A DNA stretch of 64,000 nt from Prevotellaceae bacterium (GCA_030531085.1 JAUNOM010000004.1:1-64000), one strand, 5' to 3'. Shown: positions 33,562 to 42,963, counted from the first letter of the stretch. Notes: a model not told the origin generated them from the sequence alone. Program-made: numbers and translations.

Positions 33562-34602
33562 CTAATTGGCGGATTCAAACTCTTCTAAGAATCTTTTATC
33601 ATTTTCAGAGAACATACGTAGATCGCTGACTTGATATTTTAGATTGGTGATGCGTTCAACGCCGAGTCCGAAAGCATATCCTGTATATTTTGTAGAGTCT
33701 ATGCCACACAGTTCAAGTACATTAGAGTCTACCATACCACATCCTAAGATTTCAACCCATCCTGTGTGTTTGCAGAAACCGCATCCTACGCCGCCACATA
33801 TATGACATGAGATATCCATTTCGGCCGAAGGTTCTGTGAATGGAAAATACGAAGGACGTAAACGAATCTTGGTATCAGGGCCAAACATCTCCTGAGCAAA
33901 TGTCAGCATAACCTGCTTAAGGTCTGTGAATGAAACATTTTCGTCTATATATAATCCCTCTATCTGATGGAAGAAACAGTGTGCACGCGCTGTTATGGCC
34001 TCATTACGGTAAACGCGGCCTGGACAAATCACTCTAATTGGTGGTTTCTGCGTCTCCATGACTCTTGCTTGCACGCTTGATGTATGAGAACGGAGGAGTA
34101 TATTCTTTGTGACATCGTTTAAAGGACTCTTCTCTACAAAGAACGTATCCTGCATATCGCGCGCAGGATGATCTGCCGCAAAGTTCATTTTTGTGAAAAT
34201 ATGCAGGTCGTCTTCCACTTCTGGCCCGTCAGCAAGTGTAAATCCCATACGTTGGAAAATCTCCACTATTTCATTCTTTACTATAGAAAGAGGATGACGT
34301 GTTCCAAGATTGATTGGGTATGGAGTTCTGGTAAGGTCAAGATCAATGTTTTTAGTGTCAGAGGAAGAGACCGTGTCACGAAGACCATTTATCTTCTCAA
34401 GTGCAAGTTGCTTGAGTTCGTTGATTTTTATTCCCACGCTTTTCTTGTCTTCCGGTGATACATTGCGGAAGTCCTGCATCAAAGCGTTGATGGCTCCTTT
34501 CTTAGAAAGATATTTTAAGCGTAACGCTTCCACTTCGTCTGCATTGCTGGCTTGCAGTGCATTGACCTCATTCATGAGGCATTCTATTTTTTCTAATAGC
34601 AT
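33562..34602 (-). CDS. pheS: Phenylalanine-tRNA ligase alpha subunit
   Basis: PheS is the catalytic alpha chain of the alpha2-beta2 enzyme that charges tRNA(Phe). N-terminal coiled-coil arm, then HPLSIVKNEIVEIFQRMGF, DMQDTFFVEK, RSHTSSVQARVM (motif 2 region), CHICGGVGCGFCKHTGWVE and the motif 3 segment GYAFGLGVERITNL near the C terminus. The ATG at 34602 gives 346 residues; the longer frame starting at 34635 relies on TTG. The Cys cluster around residues 271-282 is a Bacteroidota-like feature. pheT is not adjacent. Confidence 0.95.
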   Translation of the reverse strand: MLLEKIECLMNEVNALQASNADEVEALRLKYLSKKGAINALMQDFRNVSPEDKKSVGIKINELKQLALEKINGLRDTVSSSDTKNIDLDLTRTPYPINLGTRHPLSIVKNEIVEIFQRMGFTLADGPEVEDDLHIFTKMNFAADHPARDMQDTFFVEKSPLNDVTKNILLRSHTSSVQARVMETQKPPIRVICPGRVYRNEAITARAHCFFHQIEGLYIDENVSFTDLKQVMLTFAQEMFGPDTKIRLRPSYFPFTEPSAEMDISCHICGGVGCGFCKHTGWVEILGCGMVDSNVLELCGIDSTKYTGYAFGLGVERITNLKYQVSDLRMFSENDKRFLEEFESAN

Positions 34603-34783
34603 TTTTGTGTGAGTTTTTGGGTCGCTCTGTGTCAAACAAAGCGTATATTCTGAAAATTTGATGCAAAGTTAATAAATTCTTTTTAAAAAAGAGGTTTATT
34701 TTGAAAAATAGTTGTACTTTTGTACTCAATTTATGTAATAAACCTGTTTTCGTGACATTCTTTTTTAAACGTTACAAAAAACG

Positions 34784-35632
34784 ATGAGATTTAAATTCTT
34801 GACAGTCCTATGGGTGACACTATTGTCTGCATTCTTTCTTGCAGGATGTTTTGACCGGACTCCTGGCGGCGCTGAATCCTTTAACAATGATCTCTTTGTG
34901 TCTGACACAATGGCTGTTGATTCTATTACAGAGACAGTGGAGGAAACCCCTATGCCTGTTGCTGCCGATGAACTGTTTGATGATTTCTTCTTTAATTTTG
35001 CAGCAAGTCGTAAGGTACAGCATGAGCGGGTGAAGTTTCCTTTGCCAGTTGATAATTACGGCAAGTTGTCCGAAATGCATCAGCAGGAATGGCGTCGTGA
35101 GCGCTTTTTTATGCCTTTAGGCTATTACACCTTAGTGTTCAATGATTATAAACAGACAGCTTTGGTGAAGGACACTACAGTGAATGATGTGACAGTGGAG
35201 CGTTTGGCTATGTCAAAGGGAAGTGTCACCCGATGGCATTTCGCTCGTGTAGGAGGTCTTTGGTATATGGATAGTATAAGACGTATGTCACTGAAACAGC
35301 ATGATGACGCGTCTTTCTTCCGTTTTTATCAGCGTTTTGCCACAGATTCTGTCTTCCAGCAGGAGTCCTTGTATGATCCAGTCATATTTACAGGCCCGGA
35401 TCCAGACGATGATTTCTCTACGATGACGGGAGAACTGATGCCGGAACAGTGGCCAATGTTTGCACCTTGGTTGCCATCAGGGACGTTGTATAACATTATA
35501 TATAGTGCCGCACCATATCCAAAGACAAATTTCCGCGTAATGCTATTACGTGGCATCTCTAATGGTATGCAGATGGAAATGCAGTTTGTAAAGCGTCAGG
35601 GACGATGGAAGTTGAAGAAGATAAACACATGA
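34784..35632 (+). CDS. DUF4348 lipoprotein
   Basis: A 282-residue lipoprotein: leader with lipobox FLAGC at about residue 22, an acidic, disordered stretch (about 25-62), then a folded domain with DDFFFNFAASRKVQHERVKF, the family's RVKFPL and WHFARVGGLWYM motifs and a C-terminal MEMQFVKRQGRWKLKKI. This matches DUF4348 of Bacteroidales as I know it; the function is unknown. TACTTTTG at 34715-34722 is a possible -7 box. murB follows after 10 nt in the same direction. Confidence 0.78.
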   Translation: MRFKFLTVLWVTLLSAFFLAGCFDRTPGGAESFNNDLFVSDTMAVDSITETVEETPMPVAADELFDDFFFNFAASRKVQHERVKFPLPVDNYGKLSEMHQQEWRRERFFMPLGYYTLVFNDYKQTALVKDTTVNDVTVERLAMSKGSVTRWHFARVGGLWYMDSIRRMSLKQHDDASFFRFYQRFATDSVFQQESLYDPVIFTGPDPDDDFSTMTGELMPEQWPMFAPWLPSGTLYNIIYSAAPYPKTNFRVMLLRGISNGMQMEMQFVKRQGRWKLKKINT

Positions 35633-35642
35633 TTTAGTTATA

Positions 35643-36650
35643 ATGGAAAGTCTCTTAAAATATAATACCTTTGCTATAGACAATAAGTGCCGTAGGGTAT
35701 ACTCACCAATTTCAGTAAAACAGTTAAGACTATGTCTGACAGAATTGCACAATTCTCCTTTACTTGTTATTGGAGGTGGTAGCAATTTACTGTTCACGAA
35801 AGACTTCAATGGCAATGTATTGCGTCCAGCCATAATGGGAATAATACCATTTGCATCTCCAAGCGGTGATGCAGATACCGTTATGTTGAGATGTGGTGCC
35901 GGTGAGGTTTGGGATGATGTTGTAGAATATGCTGTAAGACATGGCTATTATGGCATGGAGAATTTGTCGCTTATACCTGGTCATGTGGGTGCCTCTGCTG
36001 TGCAGAACATAGGAGCCTATGGTAAAGAGGTGAAGGACATTATATATAAGGTGGAATGTTTGGAGATTGCTACGGGGCGTAGCGTAGTGTTCAGTAATGC
36101 CGATTGCGGATATTCATATCGCCATAGCAACTTTAAGTCAGACTGGAATGACAAGTATGTTGTGACGTATGTGACATACCGATTGTCTACAGTCTTTGTC
36201 CCACATTTGGATTATGGCAATTTATGGGCTGTTCTACAGCAGAAGGGTATCGACAAGCCTACTGCCAATGATGTAAGACAGGCTGTAATAGAAATCAGAC
36301 AGCAAAAACTCCCAGACCCACTGATGGAGGGTAATGCAGGTTCGTTTTTCATGAACCCTATTGTCAGTCGTGAGAAATTCATGCAATTACAGTCTGAATA
36401 TCCTAATATGCCATATTATTCAACAGCAGATCCGGATAAAGTGAAAATCCCTGCTGGTTGGATGATTGAAACTTGTGGATGGAAAGGACGGAGCCTGGGT
36501 CGTGCAGGAGTACACGATAAGCAGGCACTGGTGCTTGTAAACAAGGGAGGAGCTACAGGGTTAGAGATAGTTGACCTGTGCAATGCCGTCTGTGCCGATG
36601 TAAAGAAGACTTTTGGTATAGACTTAAAACCCGAGGTTAGGATATTGTAG
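35643..36650 (+). CDS. murB: UDP-N-acetylmuramate dehydrogenase
   Basis: MurB reduces UDP-GlcNAc-enolpyruvate to UDP-MurNAc with NADPH and FAD, an early step of peptidoglycan synthesis. The FAD-binding loop LLVIGGGSNLLFT (40-52), GMENLSLIPGHVGASAVQNIGAYG, SYRHSNFK with the substrate-binding Tyr-Arg, the catalytic Ser at about 234 in GNAGSFFMNP, and AGWMIETCGWKG are all readable. It is the type I (E. coli-like) form of 335 residues. It lies 10 nt after a DUF4348 gene and 23 nt before a metallo-hydrolase gene. Confidence 0.96.
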   Translation: MESLLKYNTFAIDNKCRRVYSPISVKQLRLCLTELHNSPLLVIGGGSNLLFTKDFNGNVLRPAIMGIIPFASPSGDADTVMLRCGAGEVWDDVVEYAVRHGYYGMENLSLIPGHVGASAVQNIGAYGKEVKDIIYKVECLEIATGRSVVFSNADCGYSYRHSNFKSDWNDKYVVTYVTYRLSTVFVPHLDYGNLWAVLQQKGIDKPTANDVRQAVIEIRQQKLPDPLMEGNAGSFFMNPIVSREKFMQLQSEYPNMPYYSTADPDKVKIPAGWMIETCGWKGRSLGRAGVHDKQALVLVNKGGATGLEIVDLCNAVCADVKKTFGIDLKPEVRIL

Positions 36651-36673
36651 ACCTTTGTCAGATTCGTAATAGC

Positions 36674-37540
36674 ATGAAGTTAACATTTCTTGGAACAGGC
36701 ACCTCTATAGGTGTGCCGGCGATAGGTTGTCCATGTGAGGTGTGTCATAGTACAGATCCGAGGGATCATCGTCTTCGGGCATCCGCTATGGTGGAGACTG
36801 ACAGCGGTTTGAGGATACTGATAGATTGTGGACCGGATTTCAGACAGCAGATACTCACGCAGCCATTCGGGAAGTTAGATGCAGTGTTAATAACGCACAT
36901 ACACTATGACCACGTTGGGGGTGCTGATGATCTGCGTCCCTTTTGCTGGTATGGTGATGTCGATGTGTACGCGCAGAATGATGTAATAGATGGTTTACAT
37001 AACACAATGCCATATTGTTTCAAGAAACAACTGTATCCTGGAGTACCGCATTTAAAACTTCATGAGGCAAAGGCAGGTTGTCCTATTAGAATAGTCCGGC
37101 CACATGAGATTGTGGTTGACTTCCCCGGCAGCGGAGCAAATCTGCAAGGCGAGATGCACACTGTAGGACATAGGGAAGTCGTACCGGCCATTAATGATGC
37201 ACTTGAGGTTGTGCCTGTACCGGTGTTGCACGGAGATGCACCCATCTTGGGGTATCGTTTTGGACCTTTGGCATATATAACGGATATGAAGGAATCCACA
37301 TCTCAAACCCTTGAATTGTTGAATGGGGTGGAGGTGCTTGTTATTAACGCCCTAAGATTTGAGAAACAGCACCATAGTCATCAGCTTGTTGATGACGCTA
37401 TAGCCTTCTCCCGTAAGGTAAAAGCAAAGCGCACATATCTGACGCATCTTACACATGATATAGGAACGCATGATGTGGCGAATAAAAGGTTGCCTGCAGA
37501 TGTGTCGTTTGCCTATGATGGAGAGGTGGTCTTTATATGA
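36674..37540 (+). CDS. Metallo-beta-lactamase-fold hydrolase (PhnP-like)
   Basis: A 288-residue cytosolic metal-dependent phosphodiesterase-like protein. The N terminus reads LGTGTSIGVPAIGCPCEVC with Cys19, Cys21 and Cys24, and THIHYDH at 74-80 supplies the metal ligands; LHGDAPILGYRFGPLAYITDMK and LTHLTHDIGTH follow. This layout is that of the PhnP/phosphoribosyl cyclic phosphodiesterase branch, which also has an N-terminal Cys-rich metal site. No phosphonate genes are near, so the real substrate is open. It is co-directional with murB (23 nt gap) and convergent with the next gene. Confidence 0.85.
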   Translation: MKLTFLGTGTSIGVPAIGCPCEVCHSTDPRDHRLRASAMVETDSGLRILIDCGPDFRQQILTQPFGKLDAVLITHIHYDHVGGADDLRPFCWYGDVDVYAQNDVIDGLHNTMPYCFKKQLYPGVPHLKLHEAKAGCPIRIVRPHEIVVDFPGSGANLQGEMHTVGHREVVPAINDALEVVPVPVLHGDAPILGYRFGPLAYITDMKESTSQTLELLNGVEVLVINALRFEKQHHSHQLVDDAIAFSRKVKAKRTYLTHLTHDIGTHDVANKRLPADVSFAYDGEVVFI

Positions 37541-37553
37541 ATTCTTGGTGTTA

Positions 37554-38429
37554 TTATGGTGTCATGCCTTTTAGCATCTTCTCGGTCTGTTTCATTCTCG
37601 CCCTCTGTTGAGGTGTGGCCGTACTTGAATTGTCCTTGTATAAGGTAAGGGCCTGCGTAAATAAAAGGCGTGCTTTTTCTGTAGACACTGTTATAGTGTC
37701 GGTGTTCTCGTTATTTATTAGATAATGTGCAAAGGCGGTGTGGAACAGAACATCGCCTTTATCGTTGCCCCCTGTAAGTGGAAGAGCCATATTATAGTAC
37801 TTTATAGCCTCATTATAGTCTTCCAAGTAGAAGAGGCTTTCTGCGCATACATACAGATAAGTGGCGCGTTCCTTGGGCGATAAAGTCTCTAAATGCGGTA
37901 TCGCCGTGCGTAATGCCTTTGCTGCATCCTTATAGTTTTGTTCTTTATAATAGGAGAATCCCAGCCAGGCCATGAACCTTGGAGTGAGGGTATACTGCTT
38001 TTGCAGTTTCTCAAAGCTTATTATACATTCGTGATACTTGCCACTCTGGTAATATTCCACGGCTTTTCCTAATAATTCACTGTTGCGTCCGGCTGACTGT
38101 GCGGTACACTCCATTGATGGCAATGTTATAGAAAGAACAAAGAACAGCCCCTTTACCAGTAACGAAAGTAATCTCTTTATGTATGGACGTTCCCAGTCGT
38201 TGACATGATATTGTCTCCCTGCATATTCCAATATGTCGATATCCATCATCACAATGCCTTCCGCACGCAGTGCCGGAGTGTCCCCCATGTCTTTTTCAAG
38301 TGATTTTAATAAAGGGTTAATATCATTTAGTTGCAGGTCCGTGTAACCACTAGCGAGGATGTTTGCATAAGGGCTGGCATCCTTTGGCTGTCCGAAAGCC
38401 TCACTTATTATAGCTTTCGTGAAACTCAT
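37554..38429 (-). CDS. HPPK-like domain fused to TPR domain; true start uncertain
   Basis: From the first ATG (38429) the product has 291 residues. Residues 1-85 resemble the later part of HPPK (FolK): DASPYANILASGYT, EKDMG, and MMDIDILEY with the metal-binding DxD. Residues 87-111 are a hydrophobic signal-like or membrane segment, and 115-285 hold about three to four TPR repeats (AVEYYQSGKYHECIISFEKL; AWLGFSYYKEQNYKDAAKAL; YNEAIKYYNMAL). The open frame continues 41 codons upstream of the ATG to a TAG (38553-38555) and encodes LLCIGCNTNCEQQIELVQEKL, matching the HPPK N terminus, but contains no ATG, GTG or TTG. Either a non-standard start near 38528 is used, or the gene is damaged. Confidence 0.65.
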   Translation of the reverse strand: MSFTKAIISEAFGQPKDASPYANILASGYTDLQLNDINPLLKSLEKDMGDTPALRAEGIVMMDIDILEYAGRQYHVNDWERPYIKRLLSLLVKGLFFVLSITLPSMECTAQSAGRNSELLGKAVEYYQSGKYHECIISFEKLQKQYTLTPRFMAWLGFSYYKEQNYKDAAKALRTAIPHLETLSPKERATYLYVCAESLFYLEDYNEAIKYYNMALPLTGGNDKGDVLFHTAFAHYLINNENTDTITVSTEKARLLFTQALTLYKDNSSTATPQQRARMKQTEKMLKGMTP

Positions 38430-38642
38430 CCCCGTGAATATCTCCGTAAGCTTTTCCTGTACGAGTTCTATTTGCTGCTCACAGTTGGTGTTGCAGCCTA
38501 TGCAAAGTAATATGTCTGTATGCGGTATCAGAGTGATTACGTGATTTGGTATCTAAATATCTGCAAAGTTAAGCATATTTTGTGGTTTTATAAAATGTTT
38601 CATGTCTTTTTTATTATTTTACAATATATTTTATGTCAATTG

Positions 38643-38674
38643 TTTCTCTTGGCAGGATAATTTTGTTAACTTTG
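38643..38674 (+). promoter_or_regulatory. Candidate mazG promoter
   Basis: TAACTTTG at 38667-38674 matches the -7 consensus; TTTC at 38643-38646, 20 nt upstream, is one base off the -33 TTTG. The ATG at 38718 follows after 43 nt. Confidence 0.5.
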
Positions 38675-38717
38675 CACTATAAACTCATTACACCTTATTA
38701 AAATAGGTATTAGAACT

Positions 38718-39509
38718 ATGCATACAAGAAAAGAAACCTTGGAAGCTTTTGCCAGACTGCTTGACATACAGGAAGAGTTACGTCTGAAATGTCCCTGGGA
38801 CAAGAAGCAGACTAATCTCTCACTCCGCCCACATACTATAGAGGAGGCATTCGAGTTGTGTGACGCAATTCTGGATGACAATCCTGTGGAGATACAGAAA
38901 GAGATGGGAGATGTTATGGAGCATCTTGTGTTCTATGCTATGATTGCCAGTGAACAGGGCCGTTTTGACATGGCTGACGTACTGGCCAAGGAGGCAGACA
39001 AACTTATTTTCAGACATCCGCATATATATGGTGAACAGACAGCGGACAGTTCGGAAGAGGTAAGCAAGATTTGGGAACTGGTAAAACAGAAGGAGAAGAA
39101 TGCAAACAAGACTGTCTTGTCAGGCGTTCCCCGTTCGCTGCCTTCGCTTATTAAAGCATATCGCATTCAGGATAAGGCCAGCAACGTGGGTTTTGATTGG
39201 GACAAGCCCGGTGATGTGTGGTGGAAGGTGATAGAGGAAATCATGGAACTGAAGAAGGAACTGGATTACGGAGATAAGGAGAAGTCTGTAAGGGAGCTTG
39301 GAGATGTGCTGTTCTCTATTGTCAATGCAGCAAGATTATATAAGATAAATCCTGATACGGCATTGGAATATACCAACCGTAAGTTCATATCACGTTTTGG
39401 TTATGTTGAGGCTAAGGCCAAAGAACAGGGACGTAATATAAAGGATTTGACGCTTGCGGAAATGGATGAACTGTGGAATGAGGCAAAACATAAGGAGACA
39501 GAACAATAA
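38718..39509 (+). CDS. mazG: Nucleoside triphosphate pyrophosphohydrolase MazG
   Basis: MazG hydrolyses NTPs and dNTPs to monophosphates and pyrophosphate, cleaning damaged nucleotides and affecting (p)ppGpp levels. The 263-residue protein has the duplicated all-alpha MazG domain: LRLKCPWDKKQTNLSLRPHT, IEEAFELCDAI (Glu42, Glu43, Glu46) and KEMGDVMEHLVF with Glu62 and Asp65 in the first half, and EKSVRELGDVLFSIVNAARL in the second. It has its own promoter-like box and is followed after 13 nt by a lipoprotein gene. Confidence 0.94.
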   Translation: MHTRKETLEAFARLLDIQEELRLKCPWDKKQTNLSLRPHTIEEAFELCDAILDDNPVEIQKEMGDVMEHLVFYAMIASEQGRFDMADVLAKEADKLIFRHPHIYGEQTADSSEEVSKIWELVKQKEKNANKTVLSGVPRSLPSLIKAYRIQDKASNVGFDWDKPGDVWWKVIEEIMELKKELDYGDKEKSVRELGDVLFSIVNAARLYKINPDTALEYTNRKFISRFGYVEAKAKEQGRNIKDLTLAEMDELWNEAKHKETEQ

Positions 39510-39522
39510 AAACAATGGCAAT

Positions 39523-40074
39523 ATGAAACATTTGATATCTATTTGTGTTGCTGTCATTCTTCTTTTGACGGCAGTTGGCTGTGAGGAGAAAAAGGGTGAT
39601 GCGTCCGTTACTGCAGAGGACTCTCTGTATGTGAGTATCCCGGATACCGCGATATATGGTGTAGTGGGAGAGGGAACCACGATGCACGTGCTCGAACTGC
39701 TTGCGGAAGATGGCAGGACGCTGACTTTCGCTGTGAATCAGGACAGCTGTTCGGATGTTCAGGGTGGTGTGTTCTCTGGAGATAAGGTTACCCTGACGGT
39801 GCGTGAGGGAAGTGATGGCCCGGAGGTGGTGAAACTTGTGAACATTACTTCGCTGTTTGGCAAGTGGACATCTATAGACCGTAATTTTGAAATCATGCAG
39901 GATGGTGTGGTGTCAGGTGCAGTTCAGACGGAGTCTAATCCATATACGCAATGGTCTATGGCAAATGCTAATCTGATACTTAATGCAGATACCTTTGATG
40001 TATTGCTTCTTGGACCGGACAGTATGACAATAGAGAATGCCAAAGGCATCTTTGTGTATAAGAGACAGAAGTAA
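39523..40074 (+). CDS. Lipocalin-like lipoprotein
   Basis: A 183-residue lipoprotein: MKHLISICVAVILLLTAVGC places a lipidated Cys at residue 20, followed by charged residues. The longer open frame back to 39454 overlaps mazG and adds a non-hydrophobic start, so the ATG at 39523 is preferred. The mature part is beta-rich with LFGKWTSIDRNFEIMQDG and MTIENAKGIFVYKRQ near the end, typical of small Bacteroidales lipocalin-like proteins whose function is unknown. It is probably co-transcribed with mazG and ends at a very strong terminator (40141-40178). Confidence 0.8.
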   Translation: MKHLISICVAVILLLTAVGCEEKKGDASVTAEDSLYVSIPDTAIYGVVGEGTTMHVLELLAEDGRTLTFAVNQDSCSDVQGGVFSGDKVTLTVREGSDGPEVVKLVNITSLFGKWTSIDRNFEIMQDGVVSGAVQTESNPYTQWSMANANLILNADTFDVLLLGPDSMTIENAKGIFVYKRQK

Positions 40075-40140
40075 GTTCCTTGTGCACTAACGTTGATATA
40101 GGTCTGCATTCATACATTAAATATGAACTAATCGTTTTTT

Positions 40141-40178
40141 CAAAGTGTCAGAAAAATGCCTCTTTTTCTGACACTTTG
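40141..40178 (+). terminator. 16-bp intrinsic terminator after the lipoprotein gene
   Basis: CAAAGTGTCAGAAAAA (40141-40156) pairs perfectly with 40163-40178 around a 6-nt loop, followed by ATTTTTTCC. It has U-rich DNA on both sides, so it could work in either direction. Confidence 0.85.
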
Positions 40179-40946
40179 ATTTTTTCCAATCGCTGAGAAT
40201 CGCGTATTTGAAAATTATTTTGTCGTGGATGCGTACAGCGCATTCTCTGCTAATATAGCTAAAGTGTTGTAAGTGATGGTGTTATCTATTTTGTGGTATG
40301 TCAAGTTTATGCAATAGCGCCCCAAAAACAATGCTTTTACACTGTAATCACATTGATATTGTACTGTGAAAGGATACAAATAGCAACGCAATCACTATCT
40401 GATTACTGGCCGATTAGATACTATTGGCGTCCAATCATTCTTTTCTCACCCTTTTGAACCATACAAAAGCTGCATATTTTTCTCTAAAACGCAAGGTGAA
40501 GACGATATCTTCGAAAAAGCAAAACGTAAGTAAAGCGGCCGTTTTTGTGACGTTTTGTCAAAATGCACATTTCAAGTTCCGTGAGGAATAGTCCTGTGGA
40601 ATAACATATTTTTTTGTATGTGAGGATGGTTGTAATATATTTCCACATTAGGTGTGTAGAGAAAAAATTCTTTTTTAATCATTCTCAGAATGGCAACAAT
40701 AATCACTCTAATGTTAGATTTTTGTTAAAAAAAGATAAAAGACGGTGCTGTAAATATGTTTTTAATGTGCGTAATTGAATAAAAAGTATTAAATTTGCAC
40801 CCATAAAAATAAAAAAGTTTCTCTTTAATATCTTTCTACACTCATTAAAATATAGAAAATGAGGTGAGAAACAAATGCAATATACAAACCTGTAGTCTTT
40901 AGACTGAAGACTTTTGACTTATGGTTTATATCCTATTTTACATTAT
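40179..40946. other. Gene-free stretch before rho
   Basis: About 610 nt without a credible frame, then the rho promoter and leader. The longest plus-strand frames found by eye are around 13 codons. It contains ATGCTTTTACACTGTAATC (40331-40349), whose two halves recur at 12771-12795, the small palindrome GAAGACGATATCTTC (about 40498-40512), and the pairing segments TTGTGAC/GTCAA near 40544. It may be a dispersed intergenic repeat or the remains of an inactive element; no transposase remnant is visible. Confidence 0.5.
40790..40797 (+). promoter_or_regulatory. Candidate -7 box of rho
   Basis: TAAATTTG matches the consensus, without a clear -33 TTTG. It implies a rho leader of about 140 nt, which may allow the autoregulation known for rho in other bacteria. 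Confidence 0.5.
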
Positions 40947-42869
40947 ATGACAAACGAAGAAGAACTCTTTCCTGTAGAAGCATCCGCAGAGCCAGAGAAG
41001 AAAAAACGTGTACGAATCAGTAAGAAGGACACTTCTGACCATGTATATAGCGTAGCCGGTAGTGAAGGTGAGAACCTTGACAAGCCGAAACGTAAGCGTG
41101 GACGTCCAAGTAAAGTTGAGAAAGAGAAGTCCGATGATATCACAACAATGGACATTGTGGAGAATGATATAGTAGATACAAACACAGAAGAGACGGAGTT
41201 GGAACAGGATTCTCCAGAACAGCAAGGGGAGGGAGTTGAAGAGTCTGTCGTTTCGCAGCAGGAAACGGATGCGGCAGGCACTCTGTCAGAACCACAGAAG
41301 AAGAAACGCGGCCGTAAGTCAAAGGAGGAAATCATTGCTGCTGCGGAGGCTAAAGCTGAGGCATTGGCGCAGAATAATCAGCTGAAAGCATCACATCCTG
41401 TCTATAATGAGGACGAAGAGGGTGAGGATGCGGATGGTGATATTATTCCAGAAGCTGTCTATGCTAATGCCAGTGCCTTGGATGGAGAAGGGAGTGATGT
41501 GCAGCATGACCTGCTTGAGAAATTACAGAACAAGGTAAGCCAGCATAATGATATAGCGGTTCCTGAAGACCAGATATGGGAAGGTGACCCTGGTGATGGT
41601 ACGGATTTCATAGTTGTTACGGATTTGCCGGTCGAGGATAATGCGGCTATACCATATTATGATATGTTGGACAATCCTCAATTGGCGTCTGAGGGGACTG
41701 TTGAATATCAGCAGCAGGAAGAGATACCGTCTGACCAGCAGTATGACTTTAACGATATTGTACGCGCTAACGGCTTGCTTGAGATAATGCCTGATGGATA
41801 TGGCTTCCTTCGTTCAAGTGATTATAACTATTTGTCTGCTCCTGACGACGTGCATCTGACCATGCAGCAGATCAAACAGTATTCCCTTAAGATGGGAGAC
41901 GTGGTGGAATGCCGTGTCAGACCACCGCGTGCAGGAGAGAAATACTTTACAATGAGTTCCATCGAGAAGGTCAATGGGCGTAACCCTGCTGACATTCGTG
42001 ACAGGATAAGTTTTGAGAATCTGACACCACTTTTCCCAGAAGAGAAGTTCAATCTCTGCGGTACGCCGTCAGCGACAAATGTATCCACCCGTATTGTGGA
42101 TCTGTTCTCACCGATAGGTAAAGGACAGCGTTCACTCATAGTGGCACAGCCAAAAACGGGTAAGACCATTTTGATGAAAGATATAGCCAATGCTATAGCG
42201 GCAAATCATCCTGAGGCTTATATCATGATGCTGTTAATAGATGAGCGTCCTGAAGAGGTTACGGATATGGCGCGTACAGTCAATGCGGAAGTGATAGCCT
42301 CTACATTTGACGAGCCTGCTGACCGGCACGTGAAGATAGCGGGACTTGTACTCGAGAAGGCCAAGCGTCTTGTGGAATGTGGGCATGATGTTGTCATTTT
42401 CCTTGATTCTATCACCCGTTTGGCACGTGCATACAATACCGTTGCACCTGCCAGTGGCAAGGTTCTTACCGGTGGTGTTGACGCTAATGCTTTACAAAAG
42501 CCCAAGCGCTTCTTTGGTGCGGCGCGTAATATCGAGGGAGGTGGTTCTTTGACAATCATTGCCACAGCACTAACGGATACAGGCTCGAAAATGGATGAGG
42601 TTATCTTTGAGGAGTTTAAGGGAACTGGTAATTCTGAATTGCAGCTTGACAGACAGTTGGCAAACAAACGTATATTCCCGGCTGTTAATCTTGTGGCGTC
42701 AAGCACACGTAGGGATGACCTTCTGCAGGATGACGTTACTATAAATCGTATGTGGATATTACGTAAGCATATAGCGGATATGAACGGCATAGAGGCGATG
42801 AATGAAATTCATAACCTGTTGTTGCGTACACATGATAATGACGAGTTCCTTATGGCAATGAATGGTTAG
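40947..42869 (+). CDS. rho: Transcription termination factor Rho with long disordered N-terminal extension
   Basis: Rho is the hexameric RNA helicase that ends transcription. From about residue 260 the protein is standard: [20 protein letters not shown] starts the RNA-binding domain, then Walker A QPKTGKT (about 401-408), [24 protein letters not shown] and the C-terminal [14 protein letters not shown]. Before it lie about 255 extra residues, acidic and disordered, with basic patches [10 protein letters not shown] (18-27), [11 protein letters not shown] with an AT-hook core RGRP at 51-54, and KKKRGRKSK (118-126). Such extensions are known in Bacteroides Rho, where they promote phase separation. 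The ATG at 40947 is preferred to the TTG at 40914. Confidence 0.95.
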   Translation: MTNEEELFPVEASAEPEKKKRVRISKKDTSDHVYSVAGSEGENLDKPKRKRGRPSKVEKEKSDDITTMDIVENDIVDTNTEETELEQDSPEQQGEGVEESVVSQQETDAAGTLSEPQKKKRGRKSKEEIIAAAEAKAEALAQNNQLKASHPVYNEDEEGEDADGDIIPEAVYANASALDGEGSDVQHDLLEKLQNKVSQHNDIAVPEDQIWEGDPGDGTDFIVVTDLPVEDNAAIPYYDMLDNPQLASEGTVEYQQQEEIPSDQQYDFNDIVRANGLLEIMPDGYGFLRSSDYNYLSAPDDVHLTMQQIKQYSLKMGDVVECRVRPPRAGEKYFTMSSIEKVNGRNPADIRDRISFENLTPLFPEEKFNLCGTPSATNVSTRIVDLFSPIGKGQRSLIVAQPKTGKTILMKDIANAIAANHPEAYIMMLLIDERPEEVTDMARTVNAEVIASTFDEPADRHVKIAGLVLEKAKRLVECGHDVVIFLDSITRLARAYNTVAPASGKVLTGGVDANALQKPKRFFGAARNIEGGGSLTIIATALTDTGSKMDEVIFEEFKGTGNSELQLDRQLANKRIFPAVNLVASSTRRDDLLQDDVTINRMWILRKHIADMNGIEAMNEIHNLLLRTHDNDEFLMAMNG

Positions 42870-42890
42870 ACGTCTTACGTTTCATTAAAT

Positions 42891-42916
42891 TGCACACATA
42901 GTATGCTATGTATGCA
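42891..42916. promoter_or_regulatory. Near-perfect palindrome, candidate TetR operator
   Basis: TGCACACATAG, a TATG spacer, then CTATGTATGCA: 11-nt arms with one mismatch. CTATGTGTGCA, the exact complement of the left arm, occurs again at 43006-43016, just after the predicted transcription start of the TetR gene. An outer pair GTTTCATT/AATGAAAC (42879-42886 with 42927-42934) also surrounds the palindrome, so it could instead be, or also be, the rho terminator. Confidence 0.5.
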
Positions 42917-42963
42917 GAAATGAGTAAATGAAACTTAAAAGATGTAAAAAAGGAAATGCGTAT

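Noticed and set aside
34603-34635. Longer pheS starting at TTG 34635
   Set aside because: An ATG at 34602 gives a normal PheS N terminus; the extra residues show no family similarity.
40914-40946. Longer rho starting at TTG 40914
   Set aside because: The ATG at 40947 gives an acidic start typical of these extensions and the TTG extension adds nothing recognisable.
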